From Cyrtodaria siliqua (Eukaryota > Mollusca > Bivalvia > Adapedonta > Hiatellidae), in NCBI GenBank assembly GCA_037043455.1, contig JAWPHD010001137.1:124001-188000 (forward strand): a stretch of DNA of 64,000 nucleotides. Direction: 5' to 3'. Position 1 is the stretch's first letter. Every line of letters starts with the position of its first letter. The notes under the pieces are model-generated. The model had not been told where the DNA came from and made no database searches. It was given only the letters and a program-made list of their open reading frames with translations. Positions 22,396 to 35,700 of this stretch are shown one piece after another. Both the position numbers and the translations under genes were made by a program.

Positions 22396-22829
22396 AAGAA
22401 ACATAAAACATGCACAAACAAATGATGACATCATAACATATATAATGTAGATACCTGGAAACATAGACCAACAAAAAAAAAAGGATATTAATTATTTGAA
22501 AATCAATAACAAGAAGGAGTCCGAGGGACGGCCAGGGTCTTGTGCAAAATTAACAATTCAGAAGCTGCACTGCTGTCAAAGGTTACTGTTTCGTCAACAC
22601 AATAATTGCACAAATATCAAACTGCTGTCAAAGGTTACTGTGTTTCGTCAACATAATAATTGCAAAAAATTCAAAGAAATAAAGTTGTTATTAGCCAGTT
22701 TGTTAATTCTGAAGTTATTGAAGAAACAGTTATCTTTGAATGTACCCATATGAACGGTTGAATGTAGCCATTTGAATGATGATGCAAGGAATGTTGAATA
22801 CCTTACCACGTTTAGCTGCAAACTATGTG

Positions 22830-23410
22830 TTCCTGTGTTCTGAAGGTATCGTAACCTTGACGTTTGTGTCTTGCGCGCGACACGCCGTCTTATTATGTGC
22901 CGAGTTATTTCAATCCCACGATGCATGACAAAGTTACAGCCCGGACACGCCTATTTCTGACCTTTAACCTCCAAGTGTGACCTTGACCTTTGAGCTACGG
23001 ACCTGGGTCTTGCGCGCGACACGCCGTCTCATTATAGTGAACATTTGTGCCAAGTTATTTCAAAATCCCTGGATGCATGAAAACGTTACAGCCCGGACAA
23101 GCTTATTTCTGACCTTTAACCTTGAAGTGTGACCTTGACCTTTGAGTTACAGACATGTGTCTTGCGTGCGATACGTCGTCTCATTATGGTGAACATTTGT
23201 TCCAAGTTATTTCAAAATCCCACGATGCATGGCAAAGTTACAGCCCGGACAAGCCTATATCTGACCTTTAACCTCCAACTGTGACCTTGATCTTTGAGCT
23301 ACGGACCTGGGTCTTACGCGCGACACGCCGTCTCATTATGATGAACATTTGTACCAAAGTTACAGTTCGGACAAAAAGATGACAGACGGACGGACGGACG
23401 GACGGGTGGT
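22830..23410. repeat. Repeat family R2, second cluster (four units)
   Basis: Four ~150-bp units with TGACCTTTAACCTCCAAGTG, TGACCTTGACCTTTGAGC, ACGGACCTGGGTCTTGCGCG, CGACACGCCGTCTCATTATG, CATTTGT, CCAAGTTATTT and TTACAGCCCGGACA end in GACAGACGGACGGACGGACG and a G-rich run. Same family as 9085-9745. Exact TGACCTTGA at 22978, 23130 and 23282. Confidence 0.85.
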
Positions 23411-23659
23411 GGGGGTGGGGGGCCGGACCGGTAGGGGAATAACAAACATGCATACAAACACGCTTTCAAAGCTAAACGCTAACACTTTCCAACGTACTTA
23501 CATACAATCATACTGTCTGATGTAACTCCCCAATATTCTCTAGTATTCTATTTACAAAGTGTTAAATCCGAAAATTAAATATTCTGAACTCAAATAATTT
23601 CAGTTTTAGATATATTATTCGTAATCTTTAATTTTTAGTAATACATTAATAACATTATA

Positions 23660-26070
23660 TTGTTTGTTTTATCCATTTTACGGAGTTACAATGAAAAGAA
23701 TCAACTGAAGCTTTTTAAGCTGTCTGGCAAGCTATTCCAAATGATTGGTCCAGAATATGTAACACTTTGCTTGAAAATTTCTTCCTTTGGTTGTGGGGGT
23801 ATAACACTATGGACGGTTTCTGTTCTCAAAACAGGTAATTTTTCATTTGCTATTCGACATCTGAACATTTCATTTACATACTTAGGGGTTTCAGATCTGT
23901 ATACTTTAAACATAAACTTTGCTTTTCGCATGTTTAATCGGTCAAATACTGTTAATATATTTAATTCTTGCAATGCTTTCTACTACATCCTCAACATTAT
24001 CGTCCAATATTATCTTACATGCGCGTTTTTGAAGACGGTAAATTCTATCTATGTGTATTTGTGATGCACCTCCCCATACAATATTACAATAATCTATATG
24101 GGGTTGAATGTAAGTTTTATAAAACTGAGTTCTATACTCAATGAAAAGATATTCCTTTATTCGCGACAATAGCCATAAATTGGATGTCATATTTTTGCAA
24201 ATGTTATCTGTATGAGAAATTGTCCGTAAAAACACCAAGTATTTTGTCTTTAGCTATTGTATTCAGACTATCATTGTTTAAATTCAAATAGAAGTTGTCA
24301 GTATTCATACAAGCTCCCTTTTGGTGAGTAGTTATAAGCATTACTTTTGTCTTTGCAGTATTTATTAGCATACCATTGCATTTGCACCAATTTACTAAAT
24401 TGTCTAATTGCTATATGTAAGTTACTCTAAATTGTAGAGCGTGAAACTCCAATATCAAAAAGTATTTATTTGATCAGTATAAAGGGTGGATCATTTATGA
24501 ACAATAAAAACAGTAGAGGGCCCAGGATTGAGCCATTTGTAATAATTTCATCTTCAGACATAGTATTGTTGACCGATACTCTTTGTTTCGATTGAGTAAG
24601 TATGAGGAAAACCATGATTTAGTATCATCTGACAGTTTGTAGAGTTTCAGCTTTTTTAAAAGAATGTTATGGTCCGCAAGGTCAAACGCCTTTTTAAAGT
24701 AAATCAGAACTACTCCAATTAAAAGACCATTATTAATTGCTTCAAGCCATTCGCTTATCATTCCTAATAAGGCAGTCTCACATGAATGGTTAGGCCTAAA
24801 GCCAGACTGAGTTTTGTGAAGTAATTTGTAAAAACTAAGAAATTCCATTAAAGAGTCGTGTACATGTTTTTCTAAAACTTTAGGGAGAATAGGAAGACTG
24901 AGATAGGCATGCATATATTGACGTCATCTTTTGACCTATTATCACGAAGAGGGCCTACTTTACCTTCTTTCCATTTATCTGGAAATACTGCAGTCTTTAT
25001 ACTTTGATTACATATATAAGTAATACTATCCGTAATATGAGGGGCAGCAATTTTATTAATCGCGGCCCAATAATATCACATCTAATGGCCTTAGATATAT
25101 CCATATTTTTTAAAGAACTTTATTCAACTTTCTCCCTTGCAATTTCTGAAATTTTAAATAAGGTTTCTTCAGGAACCCTGCTATCGCAGAAAGATTGAAG
25201 TTTTTCAAATTCCGACCATACAACGGGTTCTTTTATGTTTGAAGTTACTGAAACGAAGAACCTATTAAATTCATTTGCAATTTTGCTGCATTCATTGATC
25301 TCATTTTCGTCAATTTTTAGTGAAGGAATATTTGAGTTGCTATTTTTTTATTGACTCCTATTTCTTTGACTAATTTCCATACACTACCAGGTTTATTATT
25401 GTTTTCTATTATCCAAGCTGAATATTGTGCCTTTTTTGATTAATTAATAAGTGTACATATTCATTCATTCCTAGGTTCCCAGCAAGGGTTTGGAATTAAA
25501 GGAAGATAGATAGTGTGACAACTTTATTTCGCCATATTTTGTATTGATTTTCATAATTTAATGATTTGTAACTATCTCTTGTCTTTATGGCATCAATAAT
25601 ATCAGGAGTTATCCACTTTGGCTGTTGTTTATACTTTACCCTATGTGATTTCATGGGCAAATGTTTGTCTATAATATTCAAAAACATAGATGACCATGTG
25701 TCTACAATTTCGTTTGTGTTATCAAATACTTTGATCCCATTGCAGATCGTGTATGAAATTGTCATTAAAATGTTTGCAAGACCGGTATGATATAGTATGA
25801 TGCGACAATTTAGGCTTTGCACAATTTATTTTTCGAGTAAAAAATATAGGAAAGTGGTCACTTAATCCTATATGAGGGACATCAGTAGAGCTAATATTTG
25901 CTTGCACATTGCAGTATATATGATCTATCAGGCTTTTTGAATTTGTGGCTTTCCTGGTTACTTTAATTATTTTTTGAAATAGACCAAATGGTTCCGTATA
26001 TTCTAACCATGACTTTTTTGTCTGTTCATTTAACAGGTCCCTATTAAAATCTCCTAACAGCCATCAACTG
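23660..26070 (-). pseudogene. Decayed non-LTR retrotransposon (EN-RT polyprotein remnant)
   Basis: On the minus strand, frames in order show an endonuclease end (LLGDFNRDLL then GLSDHFPIFFTRK, 26050-25830), a linker (PKWITPDIIDAIKTRDSYK, ~25700-25520), a reverse transcriptase core (ILPKVLEKHVHDSL, QSGFRPNHSCETALLG, FKKAFDLADHNILLKKL, 24914-24600) and a C-terminal part (YIQPHIDYCNIVWG, YRLQKRACKIILDD, 24240-23940; then IWNSLPDSLKS near 23710). Frameshifts and stops separate the blocks, and the N-terminal endonuclease is missing, so it is 5'-truncated and dead. The layout fits a Jockey/CR1-group LINE; the exact clade cannot be assigned here. Its broken 5' edge lies about 375 bp beyond the stop codon of the receptor gene. 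Confidence 0.88.
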
Positions 26071-26165
26071 CTTACTCTTGATCATCTTCGACGCTTGATT
26101 TTAGATCCTAACGTCTGTACACTTTGTTCAGAAAAAAAGAAGAAAAAGAAACCGGAACCGCATGT

Positions 26166-26200
26166 CCGTATTTATTATTATTATTATTATTATTATTACA
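26166..26200. repeat. (TTA)n microsatellite with possible poly(A) signal
   Basis: About 11 TTA triplets. Read on the minus strand, AATAAA occurs at 26175-26170, about 270 bp downstream of the receptor stop codon. It could serve as poly(A) signal, but AT-rich sequence makes chance occurrence likely. Confidence 0.6.
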
Positions 26201-26444
26201 TGTTTGACCATTCACATTAAGTTCATGGCTATAATGATGACATTTTCAACTTTGTTTATCTATTAATTACTGGGAAAAAAATGTATTGTCTTTCTGTCTT
26301 TTTATCTGGTGTGCCTGTATCAGCCAATCAGAAACGATACCAGTATTTCGGTAAAACGGATTCAGCTTCAAAGAAAGTTAGAAGGCATCTTCTAGATGTT
26401 TGTCGTAAAAAAAATAAAGCATGCGTCGCAGATGATCTAGACTA

Positions 26445-26753
26445 TCAATTGCCTGTCAGTGAGGCAAGCAGCCAAATAGTTACACACACAACTGCTAGTA
26501 GGTAAACGTAAAAACAAATTCTGTCTAACAATACAGAAACGTCCTTGTATGTTACATGTTCATTACTGTCTTGGGTTGTAACGGACACGGTGTCGCTTTC
26601 GTGTTGTGTCTTAGGATGGGGAATCGACGTTTTTTCTGCTTCCATGTTCTCAACAAATACTTCGTGTACGCCATTCCCTCCATTGAGATTTTGAACTTTT
26701 GTCGATTTAAACCATTCAAAATATACTATTGGATGTAGCTTTGTGCAAAGGCT
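26445..26753 (-). CDS. nAChR-type subunit exon 9 (M3-M4 loop, M4, stop)
   Basis: A 309-bp terminal exon entered after TTTTCAG in phase 0, open for 102 codons to a stop at 26445. A ~78-residue hydrophilic loop leads to VSVLLDRICFYVYLLAVVCV, the family I-D-R-x-x-F-x-x-F M4 start, then TIWLLASLTGN and stop. The cytoplasmic loop is short for the family. A plus-strand frame over the same bases is a shadow. Confidence 0.88.
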   Translation of the reverse strand, partial: SLCTKLHPIVYFEWFKSTKVQNLNGGNGVHEVFVENMEAEKTSIPHPKTQHESDTVSVTTQDSNEHVTYKDVSVLLDRICFYVYLLAVVCVTIWLLASLTGN

Positions 26754-29700
26754 CTGAAAATAGATTTAACAACGTTATAACATGTATATGTGAATATCAT
26801 TTTGCAACAATGAACCGTTCCTTTGATATAATATATATTTACCATAAGCTTGTTCCGCATATTCGTGGACGTCAACAAACCGATGACTTAAAGTAACTAT
26901 CCGGTACCTACAGGCACATTTTACAACATATGTACACTGTTTCTAAACCTACTGAAGACGAGGTATATATATATAACTTAAAATCAAAACTCTGTAGACA
27001 CAATATAAACGGCTTTAGACAGCCAGACCAAACACAAACATCAAAACTGGAGCGTCTAATTCAGAGTTACACCAACTCACGGGTATTTTAAGAACCCGTG
27101 AAAAAACTATACTTTTAATCGACACAAATACATTATTATATGACCTGAACACCTGCAATGAGTTTTGATAAACGGTTTTGTAGTTTGATTTTGTCGTTAT
27201 TTGGTGGGTTAGTTCCTTAAAGGAATTTTCATGATTAAACTACCACATGACCTATTTCCAGCCTGTTCAATTTAGGGGATGGGGTGAACATTTAAATGTT
27301 ACATGTATTTTTTATTAGGGGATAAGGGGAATTGTAAAATTCTTAGTATTGTTTGGTGGTTTAATCAGATGACAGTTGCTGTTTTGATTCTGATTGGTTC
27401 GTATCTCTGTCCGATACATGAATGCATACTATCGTTTCTATTCTTTTAAGGACCTTTTTTTCAGCCTATTGTATTTGATGGGCAGGGAAATTGCGCTAGA
27501 AAATGATGTGAAGACGAGCCGCCCACCCCCAACACCCCAAAAAAGGTCTGTGTACGTAGTAAACTAATATAAAACATTGAAACAGGTGGGTTTCTCATTA
27601 TTTGTGTTTTGGTTTTATTTTTGTTCTAAAAGCAATACAGACTTAGCAACAAAGTTTTGTATTAAGTAGAGCTGAAATGTTAGCCTTTTTCCCTTTTCTT
27701 CATATATCATATAGTGTATGAAGAAAAATGTTCACCATTAAAAAAACAAAATGAAGGGTGCGTATCGACCGACTGCGGTTTCTTAATGATGACGATTTCT
27801 CTACATGGATAGAGTATCCGGCTTAGTGTTTACCATAGGTTTTATCGATAATTTCTATATATGTTACGCTCTTAACCGCGAGGACTGCTTGTAGTAAAAT
27901 CTTCATGAATACATGGTACAAGAGTATGAAAATCTGAGGAAACTGATTGGTTGAAAAAGAAGGGTTAACACTAAATAAAAGTAAAGTACAAAGTATGATA
28001 TATCTATATCCTGGATTATATGAAACATTACATTTCTATTTAATGAAAAACACTATATTCGGGCTTCAGTTTATATTGTAGAATATTAGCGTAATATAAA
28101 CAAGCTGTTCTTGCTTATGGAAACAGGTTATTAATGTGATTAAATGGCGACTTCACTAACCTATATGTGTATCAAGTAGAGGCTCCTGGGAGGCCTGCTT
28201 CGGAAGTTTACCGTCTCTGTCCGATGTTTAAGGTACTATATATCAGTTAACATTTTTATGGTTTGAATTTGTGTAAGATTTCGTTTTACATTTGTCATGT
28301 GTATTAATATATTAACATACACGAAAAAAACACACAACAAGAAACATTAAGTTACTAAAAACTACACTTACCCGGACCCACCGAGATGGTTTATCTTCCA
28401 CGAAGTAAAACTTTACGTTAATGGCGACATTGAAAACAGCCAGTGTACAGAACACGAGAACTGCCAGAAGATACGTTGCTGAAATAAATAAATAAATAAA
28501 TACATATTTACGTCTTTTGTAAGCAAAAATAATCCTGTTTAGAAAGGCTGGCCATGATTGTGCAACAGAGTATACGAAGGTAGTCTCCAGAAATAATTAG
28601 TAATCGACTGGTGCCACATGATGCTAACATAGACGTGTGTTACCGGTGTAACGGGAAATAACTGGAACAGGAAATAACTGGACGGAAGTTACAATACGCA
28701 TGCGCGGATAACTTAGGGCGAAACAATTACATATCCGCTTGCAGGGACCATCTCACAGGTAAAAGTAATGTAAACGTACACACACCAGAAACTTTGCATA
28801 GAAATTCCTGCTGCACACATAACACGTGTGTACATACTTTTCACTACTATGTTTATTAGTACTGAATTATAATAATATTAAAACGAAATCAAATTAGAGC
28901 TGGATTAGAGCTGGATAGTTTACAGTTAATGTAGTTGTATGCAAACAAGATATAAATGTTTTGCCGAAAAGAAATGTCATGGAAAAAAAATAAATTGTTA
29001 TCGCTTTTCTACTCTATTTGTCTCAGTCTGGTGTAATGCCCCCAGCTTTATAAACTCAAATTATAATTAACATTGGAGGAAGAAATGCATTGGGAAATAA
29101 CTGAACAGTATCGGCAAACAGATGAAATGGATGGACGGAGTCTGCTTAGAATGCCTTTTTTTTCTTCTTTTTTTAAATTTCAACTCGGTTTTATGGCATG
29201 CCTAATTTTTAAGACACCCGCACTAGATAAAAATCTCACAACTATTGTTTCAAATAACACTCTATTATATCAAAGCGGCAGCAATATTAGAGAAAACAAC
29301 ATCCTCCATGGGAAATAACTCGACACAGTCGGAAAACAATCTTGACCATATTGTGTATCCTAATGCTATGTTATCATATATCATCTCTGATGTTTTCCCG
29401 CTCATCCCTCATGTCAGCCTCATTAATGAGGTAATAGCATAACCAACAACAATCTAATAAATTGGAACAGTGGAAATATTAGAGGAAAATAACCGCTGGG
29501 AAATAACTGGGCACAGCCAGGAAAAAACTGGACCAGATTTTGAATCTTAATAATATGTTATAATACCTCATATCTGATTTTTCCCGCTCAGCTCTCATGT
29601 CAGTTCGTTAATGAGGTAATAGCATAACCAACAACCATCTGATAAATTGGAACAGTGGCAATAGCAGAGTAAAATATCCCACTGGGGAGGTATACAGTAT

Positions 29701-32700
29701 TGGGGCACTCTAAAGTTTAATGTCCAATTCTCAACAATCAAACCCATGACATGCCCTTAGTCTGAATCCTTGAGCAAAATAAATCACACCATCATTTGAT
29801 CATACATTTATTTGAAAACCATTGAATTACTCATGTTTGCATACCAAATAAAAGTACCAACAAATATGCAAAGTTTGCCTCATTTCTTTAAGATAACCCC
29901 GTCCCGCCCTCACCCCACCCAACCCCAACCCCACCCCTCTCTCAAAAAAGTTTAAAATGCGATTTTACAATATTTCAAATGTCAATAAATAACAATAAAA
30001 ACATTTCCTCAGCACATCGGGGTCATTTTTGCACCCATCATGCCCTTGCATATCAGGAAATGCTTAATTTTACATATCTTATCCGGTTTTTTAAGAAGTT
30101 ATATTCCAAACTGATGAACCCGTGAGGCAAAATCAGCCAATTTAGCTAGGTTTTGGAAGTTTTTGGTAGTTTTTGATAGTTTCGCATTTTGCTATTTATA
30201 GCCACCAAAACAAATAAATAAATAAAATGAATTAAGGCATATTCCACTATATTAAAATAAATTTAAAGGTACTCAAAACTGAAGAATAAAACAGCATCAA
30301 ACATGCACTTCATAATTATTATTAATACCATCCATGGACCTAAAAGATGCTTAGTTGTTTTCTTTCTGATTTCATGGACATTCGTGCGAGACTGAGGACT
30401 GCCACATATCGGTTCTGTCCAGGAATAAGCGGGTGGGCTGCCTCCACCATTAAACATCGACCGTCATACATAGCCTAAATGTGTCGAAAATGAGGTTAAG
30501 CACCAACAAAGTCCTCTTACCGATATAGGGCGTCTCCTGGGAAGTGGTGGGCAGCAGTTCGGAAGTTATGGTCAGCAACACCGTGTACGACAGCAGGATG
30601 GTCAACGTGTAACCTAGGCGCTCTCCACATTCTAGCAGGAGATTATAAAGCATTGATTTTGGATAATAAAATGCGAGGTTGCGTGCTTATATCTCTTATT
30701 CATGTATAATTTGGCATTTCATTAATTACGTTATTGTTTATTTTCCTGTGTTCCTAATTTCTGATTTATATGGGACCCTTAGTCACAAACGACACATCCT
30801 CGCATCATATACGTGTATCCAGCTCGTTTAGTAAGTAGACACTCTGTAACATCCAACCATTATAGTAAAACCAGAGGTCTAAGAAGTACAGATTGGGCAC
30901 TAACTCAAATCTCATATAATCTCGTATAACACAAGCTAAAACATTGCAAAATATCGTTCTTCACTTTCTCTTCCTATATTTAAAACAGAAATAATATAAT
31001 AATATCACTGCATGCAATAAATTATTCCCTTTAATTTGAGACCTCTGAAAGACTCCATTTGCGAAATATAACAAATTCTTTACAGTTACAATTTTCGTCA
31101 AAACTACCACAACAACAGAACGTTGTATAAATAGGCCCTTATGTGACTTTTTTAAAGAAATTTGTTGACACTTGTAGTAAACACAGATCTGAAATGTTTT
31201 GAAAATCCCAGTGCATTCCAAACATAAGTTTCCTTAATTGGAGACCATTTGTAGATTTTTGTTTAAAAGAAATGACAATTTCTATACAGTTGCAAAAATG
31301 AAAATGCACACGTTAATTCAAGTATTTTCTGTCTGAACGCATAAGTTGCTAATCTCTGGTTTATTACGTCTCTGAGCAAAACATTACTTTTTTAGAAACA
31401 TTTTCAGAGCAGCAGTCGATAGAAATAGCATACAATAAGATCAGACTACACCAATTACCAACAAAAAAGTGGACAGGGAAAAAGTTCCAGGGTAAATTCG
31501 GAGCTATTACACAGAATCTCTTAATTTTGATTGGTTGACAAGGTAATCAAACCAAACAAAATTTGCTAAAGAATTAAAATGCAACTTTTGAAGAGTACTT
31601 ATAAAGGTTAAATCATACATTTGTGCAATGGATTCAAAATTGTATTGCATAATCAAAATGAAGTATATTTTACATTTTCCTTATGTTTCTACATGTAACT
31701 GGGTCAGCACCATCCGACCCAAACAGCTTTTTCATAACATACTCAGTGTATGGTGTGTGTGTTGTTTTTTGATAAAACTAAGAAAGGTCTTTCAAAACAA
31801 GTAAGCAAACATATAGTTTCTTATATTAGGGAACTCAGTACAGAGCTTAGAGCTATACTGTATGTCAATGGAAAATGAATTGGTGTTGTATGACCACAAG
31901 GGAACGTTGTAGAGTAAGGCACTCTCGGATTAAACCAGGATCGGTGGCTATTATCGAGTAAACAAAAACCGTCTCAGGAGGCGTTCATTATCTACCAAAC
32001 ATTAAGGGTAATCAATTGCAAACAATATGATAAAACACCACGAAGTAAATATTACCTGTAGGGATTATGAATGCCCATGTCATGCACAACGACAGAAGGA
32101 TCGCAGGTAACAATAGATTGATGACGTAAAATGGGCGTAGTCTTTGGAATTTCAAATAGGTTGATATGTAGGCAATGTTGTTCGACGGACAACATACCGG
32201 GGCCGTATCAATCTGCATCCACGAAGACGTGTAAACCCATTCTCCATTTGGCAACAGAAGTGTAGTGTAAACCTATGTATATACGAAACAACGAACAATT
32301 AGTCCACCATTTAGTCAGGGAGTAAAGTATACAAACTTACTAATATCTGTCGATTATCAGAACTATTGACTGGTTGAGGCAGTTCTCAATGCACTCTAGT
32401 ATGCCTAGCGAGTTGAGGCATTTCCGAATGAACTCTAGTATGCCTAGCGAGTTGAGGCAGTTCCGAATGCACTCTAGTATGCCTAGCGAGTTGAGGCAGT
32501 TCCGACTGCACTCTTGTATGCCTAGCTGTTCCCGAGCTACACACCGTGACGACTGGCATTTGACACTTTACAAATACAGATAATGGATATATATATATAT
32601 GTACATACATATTATATCAACTATAAATTTGGTTTATATATGCATATCGTACAGTGGTATTCACTTATATCCGGGTATTCACATATTACCACGGCTCTCC

Positions 32701-35700
32701 GCTACAAGTCGTGTAGTTATAAACACATCGCAAAGTGGTTTCTACTAAAAGTTGGGTATTTATATACACATCGTACAGTGGTATCTACTAAAAGTTGGGC
32801 ATTTATATACACATCGTACAGTGGTATTTGATACAAGTCGAGTATTATATAGACACATCGTACATATGAATCCACTTTCACACGGTACAACGGCTATCCA
32901 CTAGAAGTCGTATATACACATCATGCAGTGGTATCCACTTATAGTCTGGTATTCACATGGTACAGTGGCTATCCACTACAAATCGTATATACACATCATG
33001 CAGTGGTATATATAACATACACGTCGAACAGTTATTATATACTAACATTTGGGAACTTATCATACAAACCAAAACACTCCCGTACTATCAGTTGATTTTA
33101 GTATATACACAGTATCACCTATACCTTTACATGCACAGTATCTGCTATAAATGTGGCTATAAATTTACAAGCGAAGTTTCTGCTATAAATGTGGCTATAC
33201 ATTTACATGCACAGTATCTGCTATAAATGTGGCTATACCTTTACATGCACACTATCTCCTATACATGTGGCTATACATTTATATACACAGTATCTGCTAT
33301 AAATGTGGCTATACATTTACATGCACAGTATCTGCTATAAATGTGGCTATACATTTACATACAAAGTATCTGCTATGAACGTGGCTATACATTTACATAC
33401 AAAGTATCTGGTATAAATGTGGCTATACATCTACATACACAATATCTGCTATAAATGTGGCTATACATTTAAATACAAAGTATCTGCTATAAATGTGGCT
33501 ATACATTTACATACACAGTATCTGCTATAAATGTGGCTATACATTTACATACAAAGTATCTGCTATAAATGTGGCTATACATTTACATACACACTATCTG
33601 CTATAAACGTGGCTATACATTTACATACCCACTATCTGCTATAAATGTGGCTATACATTTACATACACCATATCTGCTATAAATGTGGCTATACATTTAC
33701 ATACACTGTATCTTCTATAAATGTGGCTATACATTTACATACACACTATCTGCTATAAATGTGGCTATACATTTACATACACAGCATCTGCTATAAATGT
33801 GGCTATACATTTACATACACAGTATCTGCTATAAATGTGGCTATACATTTACATACACAGTATCTGCTATAAATGTGGCTATACATTTTTATACAAAGTA
33901 TCTGCTATAAATGTGGCTATACATTTACATACAAAGTATCTGCTATAAATGTGGCTATACATTTTTATACAAAGTATCTGCTATAAATGTGGCTATACAT
34001 TTACATACACAGTATCTGCTATAAATGTGGCTATACATTGACATACACACTATCTGCTATAAATGTATGTGGCTATACATTTACATACACAATATCTGCT
34101 ATAAATGCGGCTATACATTTTTATACAAAGTATCTGCTATAAATGTGGCTATACATTTACATACAAAGTATCTGCTATAAATGTGGCTATACATTTTTAT
34201 ACAAAGTATCTGCTATAAATGTGGCTATACATTTACATACACAGTATCTGCTATAAATGTGGCTATACATTTACATACACAATATCTTCTATAAATGCGG
34301 CTATACATTTAATTTACATGCATAGTATCTGCTATAAATGTGGCTATACATTTACATACAAAGTATCTGCTATAAATGTGGCTATACATTTTTATACAGA
34401 GTATCTGCTATAAATGTGGCTATACATTTACATACACAATATCTGCTATAAATGCGGCTATACATATTATACAAAGTATCTGCTATAAATGTGGCTATAC
34501 ATTTACATACAAAGTATCTGCTATCTGCTATACATTTTTATACAAAGTATCTGCTATAAATGTGGCTATACATTTACATACACAGTATCTGCTATAAATG
34601 TGGCTTTACATTTACATACACACTATCTGCTATAAATGTATGTGGCTATACATTTACATACACACTATCTGCTATAAATGTGGTTCTACATTTACATACA
34701 CAATATCTGCTATAAATATGGCTATACATTTAATTTACATGCTCAGTATCTGCTATAAATGTGGCTATACATTTAATTTAAATACACATTATCTGCTATA
34801 AATGTGGCTATACATTTACATGCACAGTATCTCCTATAAATGTGGCTATACATTTACATACACAGTATCTCCTATAAATGTGGCTATACATTTACATACA
34901 CAGTATCTCCTATAAATGTGGCTATACATTTACAAACACAATATCTGCTATAAATGTGGCTATACATTTACATACACAGAATCTGCTATAAATGCGGTTA
35001 TACATTTAATTTACATGCACAGTATCTGCTATAAATGTGGCTATACATTTACATGCACAGTATATCATATAAATGTGGCTATACATTTACATACACTGTA
35101 TATTCTATAAATGTGGCTATACATTTACATACACACTATCTGCTATACATGTGGCTATACATTTACATACACAGAATCTGCTATAAATGTGGCAATACAT
35201 TTACATACACAGTATCTGCTATAAATGTGGCTATACATTTACCTACACAGTATCTGCTATAAATGTGGCTATACATTTTTATACAAAGTATCTGCTATAA
35301 ATGTGGCTATACATTTACATACAAAGTATCTGCTATAAATGTGGCTATACATTTTTATACAAAGTATCTGCTATAAATGTGGCTATACATTTACATACAC
35401 AGTATCTGCTATAAATGTGGCTATACATTTACATGCACAGTATACAGTTATCACATGTGTGTTTGGGGAACAGTCAAATATCGGCCTCGGGAAACAGTTC
35501 ACACTGCCATCCCCTCCACCTCGGGAAAACAGTTTCGACTGTTCCCCAAACACACATGTGACAACTGTTTTATTACCTGATTAATGTTACTGTACGAAAC
35601 AGTAAAAATGAAAATTTGTTTTATAATGGAAACCTATGGTGAAAAAAGCAACATGACGTCACGCAAACGAAATTCCAGCACGTGAGGGAAACAGTCGAAA

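Noticed and set aside
26281..26505. 74-residue plus-strand frame
   Set aside because: Antisense to the last receptor exon, which has domain support (M4) and splice phase.
32374..32610. Repetitive 13-residue peptide proteins on both strands
   Set aside because: A 39-bp minisatellite is divisible by three and lacks stops in several frames; no translation context is seen.
33130..35445. CRISPR array
   Set aside because: The units abut with no unique spacers, the context is eukaryotic and no cas genes are present. The same holds for the 35-, 33- and 39-bp arrays.
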